Made by a program: the position numbers and the translations under genes. The notes beneath the pieces were generated by a model. It searched no databases, was not told the origin of the DNA, and saw only the letters and a program-made list of their open reading frames with translations. A stretch of DNA of 64,000 nt, taken from the NCBI GenBank assembly GCA_945890485.1, contig CAMDCN010000017.1, positions 62,001-126,000 of the forward strand, read 5' to 3'. Shown piece after piece: positions 17,776 to 25,623 of the stretch (position 1 is the stretch's first letter; every line of letters starts with the position of its first letter). This stretch comes from Candidatus Sulfopaludibacter sp. SbA3. Its GTDB lineage: Bacteria > Acidobacteriota > Terriglobia > Bryobacterales > Bryobacteraceae.

Positions 17776-17811
17776 AAAAGCCCGCTGGCCGGATGGGCGC
17801 AGCGGGCTTTT
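17776..17811. terminator. Strong symmetric hairpin upstream of the STGPRT gene
   Basis: Perfect 11-bp arms AAAAGCCCGCT and AGCGGGCTTTT flank a 14-nt loop. With its A-run and T-run it would terminate in both directions. It sits 28 bp before the start codon of the minus-strand gene and no gene ends into it, so it may act as an attenuator. Confidence 0.65.
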
Positions 17812-17941
17812 CTGGCTTCACTATAGCGGGGGTGTCAAGGGATTTCGGGGGTGTTGGGGAGGGTGATGTTGGAAAGAAAGTAGATATTCTGTTGCGTGGG
17901 GCGTGACTGAGGTTTGGGGAAGAGGGACTTTGGCGGCCCGT

Positions 17942-17970
17942 TTGACATCAAATTAGCGTCTCGTCATGCT
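17942..17970 (+). promoter_or_regulatory. Promoter of the antitoxin-like gene
   Basis: A consensus -35 TTGACA at 17942-17947 and CATGCT at 17965-17970, separated by 17 nt. The ATG is 9 nt further, giving at most a very short leader. Confidence 0.5.
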
Positions 17971-17979
17971 TAAATCGAG

Positions 17980-18243
17980 ATGCGCACGACGTTGGACCTC
18001 GACAAGAATGTACTCGATGCTGCGAGGGCGTTGGCTTCCAGTCGTGGGATGCCGGTGGGTGCGGCTTTGTCGGAGTTGGCGCGACGGGGGATGGCGTCGC
18101 GGATGCCGTTGAGCGGCCCCAGAAGTTTCCCGGTGTTTGACGTCCCGGCGGGAACGCCGAAGTTTGGACCGGATGACGTGACCGCGGTATCTGCTCAGGA
18201 AGACCGCGAGGTGGCGCGCGAGTTTCTTGAGCCGGTGCGTTAG
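17980..18243 (+). CDS. VapB-like antitoxin, apparently without its toxin
   Basis: 87 residues. The N-terminus MRTTLDLDKNVLDAARALASSRG is the ribbon-helix-helix start of VapB-type (DUF2191-like) antitoxins, and the remainder is the usual linker and toxin-binding tail. A PIN-domain VapC normally follows directly. Here the next 160 bp hold only a short scrap that could be read as NRLPMED-like remnants and no open frame of PIN length. It is therefore a probable orphan antitoxin that may still repress its own promoter. Confidence 0.75.
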   Translation: MRTTLDLDKNVLDAARALASSRGMPVGAALSELARRGMASRMPLSGPRSFPVFDVPAGTPKFGPDDVTAVSAQEDREVAREFLEPVR

Positions 18244-18427
18244 GGCTATCGGTTTCTCCGCTTGCTGTCAACAATCGACTGCCGATGGAAGACCCTTCGT
18301 CGGACATACGGCGAGACCGGACGACCCCAGAGCTGGGGCGAGCCAGGAAGCCCAGCCTCCCAAAGGGCGGCTACGATATAGACTTAGGTCTTTTGATCGA
18401 GCCTAGATGGAAACCCCTCTTACATAT

Positions 18428-20494
18428 ATGACCCTTCGGATTCTTGCGTTCGCCGCCGCCTTGGCGGGGGACGCTGTGGCGCAGGGGCTCTACACGTTTG
18501 AATCGGCGGAGGAGTTGGCGGTGTTGCGGCCGGGGAACGCGCGGGCGGCGATCTGCAGCGACGGCGTGACCGAGGGCGAGAAGGCACTTTGCGTCGACTT
18601 TCAGCCGGCGGCGTGGCCGAAGGTGCTGTTCCGGCGGGCGGCGCCGTTCGACTTTCGCGAGGCGGGGGAGTTGGCGGTGGACATCACCAATCCGGGCGCC
18701 GAGGCGGTGACCTTCCGCATTCGCATCGACGACGATCTGCGCGCGAATGGAACGCTCTATTGCCGGACCGCAGCCGGCACGGTGGCGCCGGGGGCGACGC
18801 AGACGTTTGCGTTCCGGTTGGATAGCGCCGGGGCGATGGCTTGGGGCATGCGGGGGCTGCCGTCGCATCAGGGGACGGCCACGATGACCGAGAATCCTTC
18901 GAGTTGGCGGCTCGATTTGAGCCATATTGTGCAGTTTCAGATCTTCCTGAGTTCGCCGCCGGACGAGGTCCGGCTGATTGTGGACAACATCCGGCTGCGG
19001 CCGCAGGTTTCGCTCGATGGGATGGCGGACCGGTTTGGGCAGTTTAGCGGGGCGGATTGGCCGGGGAAACTGAGCTCCGAGGAGGAGTTGGCCGAGCGGT
19101 TGGCGGCGGAGCGGACAGAGCGGGAGGAGCGCGGGACGCCGGGGGATCGCGACCGGTTCGGGGGGTGGTTGGAGGGTCCGCGGATGGGGGCGACGGGCTT
19201 CTTTCGAACGGAGAAGGTGGAGGGGAAGTGGTGGCTGGTGACGCCGGAGGGAACGCTGTTTTTCTCGCTGGGACCGACGGGGGTGCGCACTGGCGATACG
19301 ACGTTTACGACGGGCCGGGAGAATTTATTTCAGTGGCTGCCGGAGGAGGGAGATCCGCTGCGGCGGCATGCTTCCTATGTGTCGGGGGCGGTGCAGGGGC
19401 CGATCCGGGAAGGGCGGGCGATGAATTTTTACGGGGCGAATCTGGAGCGGCGGTATGGTCCGGAGTACTTGGCGGGTTGGGCGGAGACGGCGCTGGCGCG
19501 GCTTTCGTCGTGGGGGTTCAACACGATTGCAAACTGGTCGGACGACCGGTTGTTTGGGCGGGGGGTGCCGTATGTGGTGCCGGGCGGAATTGGGGGGACG
19601 CACGGGCGGATTCCGACGGGGAACGGGAACACGATTCATGACGTGTTTGATACGCGGTTTGCGGGGAGCGTGCGGAACAGCTTGCGGGCGCAGGCGGAGC
19701 GGCATCGGGATGACCCGTTTTGTTTGGGCTGGTTTGTGGATAACGAGCTGAGTTGGGGGGCGAACACGGCGGTGGCGGCGGGGGCGCTGTCGGCGGGGAT
19801 GCGGGGGTCGGCGGCATTTGGGGCGATGTTGGGGCTGTTGCGGGAGCGGTACGCGGACGTGGAGCAGTTGAATGCGGCTTGGGGGACGGGGTTTGCGAGT
19901 TTTGAGGCGGTGGGGGCGCCGCCGGCGATGAACGAGCGGGTGCGGGCGGACTATGTGGCGTTTGCGCGGTTGCATGCGCGGACTTACTTCCGGACGGTGC
20001 GGGAGGAGTTACGGGGATTGGACCCGAACCATTTGTATTTGGGGGCGCGGTTTGCGGGGTTGGCGCCGAGCGAGGTGGCGGAGGCGTGCGCGGAGTTTTG
20101 CGATGTGATGAGTTACAACATTTATCAGCGGCGGGTGGAGGCGGGGCGGTGGGAGTTTTTAAAGGGGTATGACAAGCCGGTGATTATTGGGGAGTTTCAC
20201 TTTGGGGCGCTCGACCGGGGGATGCTGCATACGGGATTGGGGCCGACGGCGAGCCAGGAGGAGCGGGCGGCGGCGTATGGGGAGTATGTGCGGTCGGTGT
20301 TGGCGCATCCGTCGTTTGTGGGGGCGCACTGGTTTCAGTGGGTGGACCAGCCGTTGACGGGGCGAACGCGGGACGGGGAGAACTATAACATTGGGTTGGT
20401 GAGTATTGTGGATGAGCCTTACCGAGAGTTGCTGGAGAGCGCGCGGACGGTGCATGGGGAGGCTTATTGGTTGCGGTGGTTGGGCGTGCTTTAG
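18428..20494 (+). CDS. Secreted glycoside hydrolase, GH50 beta-agarase-like
   Basis: 688 residues from ATG 18428; an ATG at 18407 would add 7 residues. Signal peptide MTLRILAFAAALAGDAVAQ. Residues about 20-200 form a CBM-like beta-sandwich (TFESAEELAVL to VDNIRLRPQ). The TIM-barrel part begins near 235 (GFFRTEKVEGKWWLVTPEGTLFFSLG). FVDNELSWG (about 435) and VIIGEFHFGALDRG (about 585) place two Glu as acid/base and nucleophile of a retaining clan-A glycosidase; WFQWVDQPLTGR follows. This pattern is that of GH50 and related agarases. Substrate in a terrestrial acidobacterium is uncertain. TAGACT at 18379-18384 may be the -10. Confidence 0.85.
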   Translation: MTLRILAFAAALAGDAVAQGLYTFESAEELAVLRPGNARAAICSDGVTEGEKALCVDFQPAAWPKVLFRRAAPFDFREAGELAVDITNPGAEAVTFRIRIDDDLRANGTLYCRTAAGTVAPGATQTFAFRLDSAGAMAWGMRGLPSHQGTATMTENPSSWRLDLSHIVQFQIFLSSPPDEVRLIVDNIRLRPQVSLDGMADRFGQFSGADWPGKLSSEEELAERLAAERTEREERGTPGDRDRFGGWLEGPRMGATGFFRTEKVEGKWWLVTPEGTLFFSLGPTGVRTGDTTFTTGRENLFQWLPEEGDPLRRHASYVSGAVQGPIREGRAMNFYGANLERRYGPEYLAGWAETALARLSSWGFNTIANWSDDRLFGRGVPYVVPGGIGGTHGRIPTGNGNTIHDVFDTRFAGSVRNSLRAQAERHRDDPFCLGWFVDNELSWGANTAVAAGALSAGMRGSAAFGAMLGLLRERYADVEQLNAAWGTGFASFEAVGAPPAMNERVRADYVAFARLHARTYFRTVREELRGLDPNHLYLGARFAGLAPSEVAEACAEFCDVMSYNIYQRRVEAGRWEFLKGYDKPVIIGEFHFGALDRGMLHTGLGPTASQEERAAAYGEYVRSVLAHPSFVGAHWFQWVDQPLTGRTRDGENYNIGLVSIVDEPYRELLESARTVHGEAYWLRWLGVL

Positions 20495-20534
20495 GTGCGG
20501 CGGAGGTTGCCCGTGACCGTGGGAGACTGGGGTA

Positions 20535-20762
20535 ATGCAGAGGAAGTTGGAGATTTCAGAGGGCACTGATCGTCGGGGGGAGGCAGCGGCTGGGGAGTTG
20601 GGGATATCTTTGGGTGAGGAAGGGGGGCGGGAGAGAGGCGAAGGGGACAGGCCTTGGCTTGTTTGCGCGGGGGCGTTGGCGCATCTTCATGAGGAGACGG
20701 TGCGGATTCAGCGGTTCGTGGACGAGGAGTTTGGGGGGATCGAGGCGGAGGACTGGGCCTAG
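20535..20762 (+). CDS. Short hypothetical protein
   Basis: A 75-residue frame. The C-terminal half, LAHLHEETVRIQRFVDEEFG followed by GIEAEDWA, reads as a charged helix; the N-terminal half is Gly/Glu-rich and less protein-like. No family is recognised. Codon use is less G/C-ending than in neighbouring genes, so this may be a decayed or spurious frame. Confidence 0.3.
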   Translation: MQRKLEISEGTDRRGEAAAGELGISLGEEGGRERGEGDRPWLVCAGALAHLHEETVRIQRFVDEEFGGIEAEDWA

Positions 20763-21074
20763 AACCCTCTGGCCGGGCTGTTCTGCGTTCTGGCGATTGG
20801 CATGGGAACGGCGAGGCGGGGCTATTGCTTTCGAGGCGGCGAACTTAGGGCCGGCTGTGGTCGCGGCCGGACTTGCATGTTGCCCAGTCGAAGGTTGGGG
20901 AGTGCTGGGTCTGGGCGCGGGCGCGCAGGCGATCCGCTGCCTCTTGGGCCGCCCTCCGATCGATTGATTTCTGGACTTTCTTTCCGTCAGCTTCGTGCAT
21001 ACGTGCTCTTGAATCCCGCTGAGGCAAATTTACCATGGGCAATCGGGAAGACGTACCGTATGTGGGGCGTTTGA

Positions 21075-21080
21075 TAGAAT
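21075..21080 (+). promoter_or_regulatory. Putative -10 TAGAAT of the second PSD1 operon
   Basis: Eleven nt before ATG 21092. The same hexamer and distance precede the acidic protein gene at 29668. Confidence 0.4.
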
Positions 21081-21091
21081 CCGAAGTTACG

Positions 21092-24000
21092 ATGCGGATA
21101 CTGGCTGCGCTTGCGATCGCGTCTTTGTTACCGGCGGCGCTGCCGGCGGCGGAAGGGGATGAGTTTTTCGAGCGGAAGGTGCGGCCGGTGTTGGCGGGGC
21201 GGTGCCAGAGTTGCCATGGGGCGGAAAAGCAGTTTGCTGCTTTGCGGCTGGATGGGCGGGAGTCGATTTTAAAGGGCGGGCTGAATGGCCCGGCGGCGGT
21301 GCCGGGACAACCAGAGGCCAGCCTGCTGATTCGGGCCGTGAAACACCTGGGGCCGAAGATGCCTATGGGCGAGAAACTGCCCGAAGCCGAGATCGCCGTG
21401 CTGGAAGAATGGGTTCGGTCGGGGTTGTTTTGGCCGGCCGGGGGGAAGCCGGCGGCGGCGGGGTTCTATGAGAAGTTACTGAAAGAACATTGGTCTTATC
21501 AGCCGGTACGGCGGGTGGAGCCTCCGGCGGGGAAGGCGGCACATCCGGTGGACCGGTTTTTGGATTTGAAGCGGGGGGCGGCGGGGCTTTCGATGGCGGC
21601 GCCGGCAGAGCGGCGGGTGCTGGCGCGGCGGGCGGCTTATGTCGTGACCGGGTTGCCGCCGGATCCGGCGTTGCTGGAACGATTCCTGAATGACCGGGGG
21701 CCTCGGGCTTATGAGAGCTATGTGGATTCGCTGCTGGCGTCGCCTCGGTATGGGGAACGGTGGGCTCGGCATTGGATGGACGTCGTTCGCTATGCGGAGA
21801 CCTATGGCTATGAGTGGAACTACGAGATACAGGGCGCTTGGCGGTATCGGGACTATTTGATTCGCGCCTTTAACTTAGACGTTCCCTATAACCAGTTTGT
21901 TCGCGAGCATGTGGCGGGGGACTTACTGGGGAAGCCTCGGATTGTGGATGGGCGGAATGAGTCGGTGCTGGCGACAGCGTTCTATCGCATGGGCGAGATG
22001 GGCCATGACAACTGCAACCAGTTTCGGGAGATTCGGACGGATGTGGTGGATAACCAGATCGATACTCTGACGAAGGCGTTCCAGGGCGCGACGGTTTCTT
22101 GCGCGCGGTGCCATGACCACAAGATCGACCCGATTCCGACGGAAGATTACTACGCGCTTTATGGGATTTTGAACAGTTCGCGGCCGGTGGCGCGGACTTT
22201 GGAGACGGGGGCTACCGCGCCGGCGGGATTGGCGGAGATGAAGACGGCGATCCGGCAGGAGTTGGCTTCCGCTTGGCTCGCCGGGACGGCGCAGTTGGGC
22301 GCGGAGCTGAAGGCGGCTTTGGCAGAGCAGAAAGACGCGGCCGAGGCGGCGGGGTTGGCGAGGGGGCTGGACCCTTTGCGGGTGCAGCTGTGGAGCAAGT
22401 TGCTGGGGCGGGAGAAGCTGGACCTGGCGGATCCGTTGGCGGTGTTTGCGCATTCGGCGGAGGAGTACGGGAAAGAGGGCGCGGCGCGGGAACGCTTCAA
22501 CCGGGAGAAGTTTGTGACGGCGGCGGACTTTACGCAGGGGGTGCCGGCGGGATGGAGCGCGGAGGGGCTGGGCTTGCAGGCAGGGCCGGCGCGGACGGGC
22601 GATTTCGCCGTGGCGACCGAGGGGCGGGGGGCCGTCGAAGGGATTTTTCAGGCGGGGCTGTTTACGAACTTGGTGACGGACCGGTGGAACGGGTCGGTGC
22701 GGTCTCCGTTGCTGGCTTCGAATAAGAAGTTCGTGAGTTTGCAGGTGATGGGCGGGAAGTTTGCGGCGCGGCGCGTGATTGTCGATCACTGTGTGATTGG
22801 GGAAGACTATGACCTGATCGATACGCCGCGGCTGCGTTGGGAAAAGGTTTCGACGAAGGACGCGGCGAAGTTTCCGGTTTATCTGGAGCTGAATACGCGG
22901 ACGGATAATCCGCGATTTCCGGATCGGCCGGGGCGGCTGAAGAAGAATTTGGACGGGAGTTCGCGGTCGCATTTCGGGGTGACGCGGGTGGTTTACCACG
23001 ATGAGGATGTCGCTCCCAAAGAGAGCTTGGGGCACCTGGAGGCGTTGGTGGGGACGCCGACTCCGGAGCAGTTTCAGAGGATGGTGGAGCGGGCGATCCG
23101 GGCTTGGGGGGCGGGGACGGCGACGGCGGCGGATGTGACGTGGTTGAACTGGTTGCTCGAGAACGGTGTGGTGGTGAATTCGCGGAACTTGACGCCGGCG
23201 CTGCGGGGATTGACGGACCGGTACCGGGCGGCGGAGGCGGGATTGGCGGAGCCGACGGTGGTGGCGGGGATGGGCGATTTTGATCCGGGGGCGGACCATC
23301 CGATCTTTTTGGCGGGTTCGGCGGTGAATCCGGGGCCGGCGGCGCCGCGCCACTTTTTGACGTTGATGCCGGCGAAGTTGAAGGCCGTGGGACCGCAGGG
23401 GAGTGGACGGCGGGAGCTGGCGGAGGCGATGGCGAGCGAGGAGAATCCGTTGACGGCGCGGGTGATGGTGAACCGGATCTGGCATCATGTTTTCGGCCGG
23501 GGGATTGTGGCGAGCACCGATGATTTCGGGCGGAATGGAGCGGCGCCGTCGCATCCGGAGCTGTTGGATTATTTGGCGACGGAGTTTGTGCGGGAGGGGT
23601 GGTCGACGAAGGCGATGGTGCGGCGGTTGGTGACCTCGGCAGCGTTCCGGCAGGGGAGTTCGGCGGAGGCGGCGGCGCGGGCGAAGGATCCGGGGAATGC
23701 GTTGCTGCACCACTATCCGGTTCGGCGGCTGGAGGCGGAGGCGGTGCGGGATACGCTGCTAGCGGTTTCGGGGCGGTTGGATGAGACTCTGTACGGGCCG
23801 AGTGTGCAGCCGCATCGGGGGGAGCCGCAGGAGCATCGGCGGCTGTTTCAGGGGCCGCTCGATGGAAACGGGCGGCGGAGCATTTATGTGAAGATCACGC
23901 GGATGGAGGGGCCTCGTTTTCTGGAGATTTTTGATTTTCCGAGCCCGCTGCAGACGAGGGGGAATCGGGACGTGACGAACGTGCCGCCGCAGGCGTTGGC

Positions 24001-24274
24001 GATGTTGAACGATCCGTTCGTGATGGACCAGGCGGCGGTTTGGGCGAAGGGGTTGACGGCGCGGAAGGACGATGCGGTGGACGCGCGGATTGGGCGGATG
24101 TTTTTGGGTGGCTTGGGGCGGCCAGCGACGGAGGCGGAGTTGAGGAACTGGGGGGCGTTGGCGCTCGATTTTGCTAAGCGGCATGGGGCGAAGGATGTAC
24201 TGGGCAGTGAACGGGTGTGGGCGGACTTGGCGCATACGCTGTTTAACCTGAAGGAGTTTTTGTACCTGCGATGA
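21092..24274 (+). CDS. PSD1 / DUF1549-DUF1553 protein with cytochrome c-like N-terminus
   Basis: 1060 residues from ATG 21092, chosen because MRILAALAIASLLPAALPAA is a clean signal peptide; an upstream ATG at 21035 gives a hydrophilic, unlikely leader. Heme motif CQSCH at 38-42; DUF1549 with RHWMDVVRYAETYGYEWNYE and CARCHDHKIDPIP; a roughly 300-residue beta-rich insertion (about 430-720) absent from the shorter paralogue at 2035-4368; then DUF1553 with PLTARVMVNRIWHHVFGRG and FGRNGAAPSHPELLDYLA. It overlaps the DUF1501 start by 4 bp (ATGA). Same role class as the other pair. Confidence 0.93.
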   Translation: MRILAALAIASLLPAALPAAEGDEFFERKVRPVLAGRCQSCHGAEKQFAALRLDGRESILKGGLNGPAAVPGQPEASLLIRAVKHLGPKMPMGEKLPEAEIAVLEEWVRSGLFWPAGGKPAAAGFYEKLLKEHWSYQPVRRVEPPAGKAAHPVDRFLDLKRGAAGLSMAAPAERRVLARRAAYVVTGLPPDPALLERFLNDRGPRAYESYVDSLLASPRYGERWARHWMDVVRYAETYGYEWNYEIQGAWRYRDYLIRAFNLDVPYNQFVREHVAGDLLGKPRIVDGRNESVLATAFYRMGEMGHDNCNQFREIRTDVVDNQIDTLTKAFQGATVSCARCHDHKIDPIPTEDYYALYGILNSSRPVARTLETGATAPAGLAEMKTAIRQELASAWLAGTAQLGAELKAALAEQKDAAEAAGLARGLDPLRVQLWSKLLGREKLDLADPLAVFAHSAEEYGKEGAARERFNREKFVTAADFTQGVPAGWSAEGLGLQAGPARTGDFAVATEGRGAVEGIFQAGLFTNLVTDRWNGSVRSPLLASNKKFVSLQVMGGKFAARRVIVDHCVIGEDYDLIDTPRLRWEKVSTKDAAKFPVYLELNTRTDNPRFPDRPGRLKKNLDGSSRSHFGVTRVVYHDEDVAPKESLGHLEALVGTPTPEQFQRMVERAIRAWGAGTATAADVTWLNWLLENGVVVNSRNLTPALRGLTDRYRAAEAGLAEPTVVAGMGDFDPGADHPIFLAGSAVNPGPAAPRHFLTLMPAKLKAVGPQGSGRRELAEAMASEENPLTARVMVNRIWHHVFGRGIVASTDDFGRNGAAPSHPELLDYLATEFVREGWSTKAMVRRLVTSAAFRQGSSAEAAARAKDPGNALLHHYPVRRLEAEAVRDTLLAVSGRLDETLYGPSVQPHRGEPQEHRRLFQGPLDGNGRRSIYVKITRMEGPRFLEIFDFPSPLQTRGNRDVTNVPPQALAMLNDPFVMDQAAVWAKGLTARKDDAVDARIGRMFLGGLGRPATEAELRNWGALALDFAKRHGAKDVLGSERVWADLAHTLFNLKEFLYLR

Positions 24275-25623
24275 AGATCAGCCGCCGTGAGTTGCTTCGC
24301 ACTGCTTCGACCGGGTTTGGGTATCTGGCTTTTGAATCCATGTTGGCCGGGGCGCCGCACTTTGCTCCGAAGGCGAAGAATGTGATTTTTTGCTTCATGC
24401 CGGGCGGGGTGGGGCACATGGATAGCTTCGACCCGAAGCCGAAGCTGGCGGAGTTGGACGGGAAGGCGGCGGTGTTAGAGAGTTATGTCGCGGGGCCGAA
24501 GCGGAAGTGGCTGAAGTCGCCCTGGGCGTTCAAGCAGTTTGGCCAGGCGGGGCTGCCGGTGAGCGAGATTTTTCCGCATATTGCGAGCGTGGCGGATGAG
24601 TTAACGGTGATTCGTTCGATGAAGAGCGAGTTTCCGCTGCATGCGCGGGCGAACATTTTTCTGCATACGGGACGGAACTTTGGCGGGTTTCCGAGCTTGG
24701 GTTCGTGGGTGAATTATGGGTTGGGGAGCAGCAATAAGAATCTGCCGGGCTACTTATTGCTGAACCATGGGGACAATCCGCCGGGCGGATTGGAGAACTT
24801 TTCGAATGGGTTTCTGCCGGCGACGCACCAGGCGATGGGGGTGAGGGCGGCGGGGGTTCCGGTGGACAATATTGTGCCGGCGGGGGCGGATTTGCAAGGG
24901 GCGAAGATGGCGGCGGTTCGGGAGCAGGATCAGCAGTTTTTGGCGGCGACGGCGGGTGCGGATGCGGTGGAGGCGGCGATTGCAAACTTTGAGATGGCGT
25001 ATCGGATGCAGTCGTTGGCGCCGGATGTGTTGAATTTGGATAGGGAGAGCGAGGCGACAAAGAAGCTGTATGGGTTGGACGCGGCGAACCCGCATAAGAA
25101 GGCTTATGGGTTGCAGTGTTTGCGGGCGCGGCGGTTGGTGGAGGCGGGGGTGCGGTTCGTGGAGATTACGCCGCCGAATCTGTATGGCGGGAACAATGGC
25201 ACTTGGGACCAGCACGATAAGTTGCGGGAGGGCCACGAGACGAACGCGATGGTGACCGATCAGGCAGTGACGGCGCTGATCAAGGATTTGAAGTCGCGGG
25301 GGTTGTTAAAAGACACGCTGGTGATTTGGGCCGGGGAGTTTGGGCGGACGCCGGATACGGGGAACGGGGACGGGCGGGATCATCATCCGTTTGGATTTAC
25401 GATCTGGATGGCGGGGGGCGGGGCGAAGGCGGGGCTGATCTACGGGGCGACGGACGAGATTGGGAACCATGCGGTGGAGAACGTGATGACGGTGCATGAT
25501 CTGCATGCGACGGTGCTGCATTTGCTGGGGCTGGACCATGCGAAGTTGACGTATCGATTTGGGGGGCGGGATGTGACGCTGCCGGATGTGCATGGGCAGG
25601 TGGTGCGGGCCTTGATTGGCTAG
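24271..25623 (+). CDS. DUF1501 (sulfatase-like) protein, Tat-exported
   Basis: 450 residues. Twin-arginine-type N-terminus MKISRRELLRTASTGFGYLAF. Family blocks: VIFCFMPGGVGHMDSFDPKPKL, LPVSEIFPHIASVAD, FPSLGSWVNYGLGS, EAGVRFVEIT, WAGEFGRTPDTG, TVHDLHATVLHLLGLDH and YRFGGRDVTLPDVHG. Translationally coupled to PSD1 by ATGA. Convergent with the 1096-residue gene, whose stop overlaps its own by 4 bp. The two DUF1501 proteins in this window are clearly distinct and only moderately similar, so this is not a recent duplication. Confidence 0.93.
   Translation: MKISRRELLRTASTGFGYLAFESMLAGAPHFAPKAKNVIFCFMPGGVGHMDSFDPKPKLAELDGKAAVLESYVAGPKRKWLKSPWAFKQFGQAGLPVSEIFPHIASVADELTVIRSMKSEFPLHARANIFLHTGRNFGGFPSLGSWVNYGLGSSNKNLPGYLLLNHGDNPPGGLENFSNGFLPATHQAMGVRAAGVPVDNIVPAGADLQGAKMAAVREQDQQFLAATAGADAVEAAIANFEMAYRMQSLAPDVLNLDRESEATKKLYGLDAANPHKKAYGLQCLRARRLVEAGVRFVEITPPNLYGGNNGTWDQHDKLREGHETNAMVTDQAVTALIKDLKSRGLLKDTLVIWAGEFGRTPDTGNGDGRDHHPFGFTIWMAGGGAKAGLIYGATDEIGNHAVENVMTVHDLHATVLHLLGLDHAKLTYRFGGRDVTLPDVHGQVVRALIG

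Larger units (their letters stand above)
20495..21091. other. 597-bp low-information gap
   Basis: A G-rich spacer. Besides the weak short frame at 20535, it holds overlapping frames on both strands with no recognisable domain, and the promoter-like TAGAAT at its right end. Confidence 0.4.

Noticed and set aside
20845-21042. Minus-strand 65-codon frame before the second PSD1 operon
   Set aside because: Biased composition, no start signal and no similarity; it overlaps other equally weak frames.
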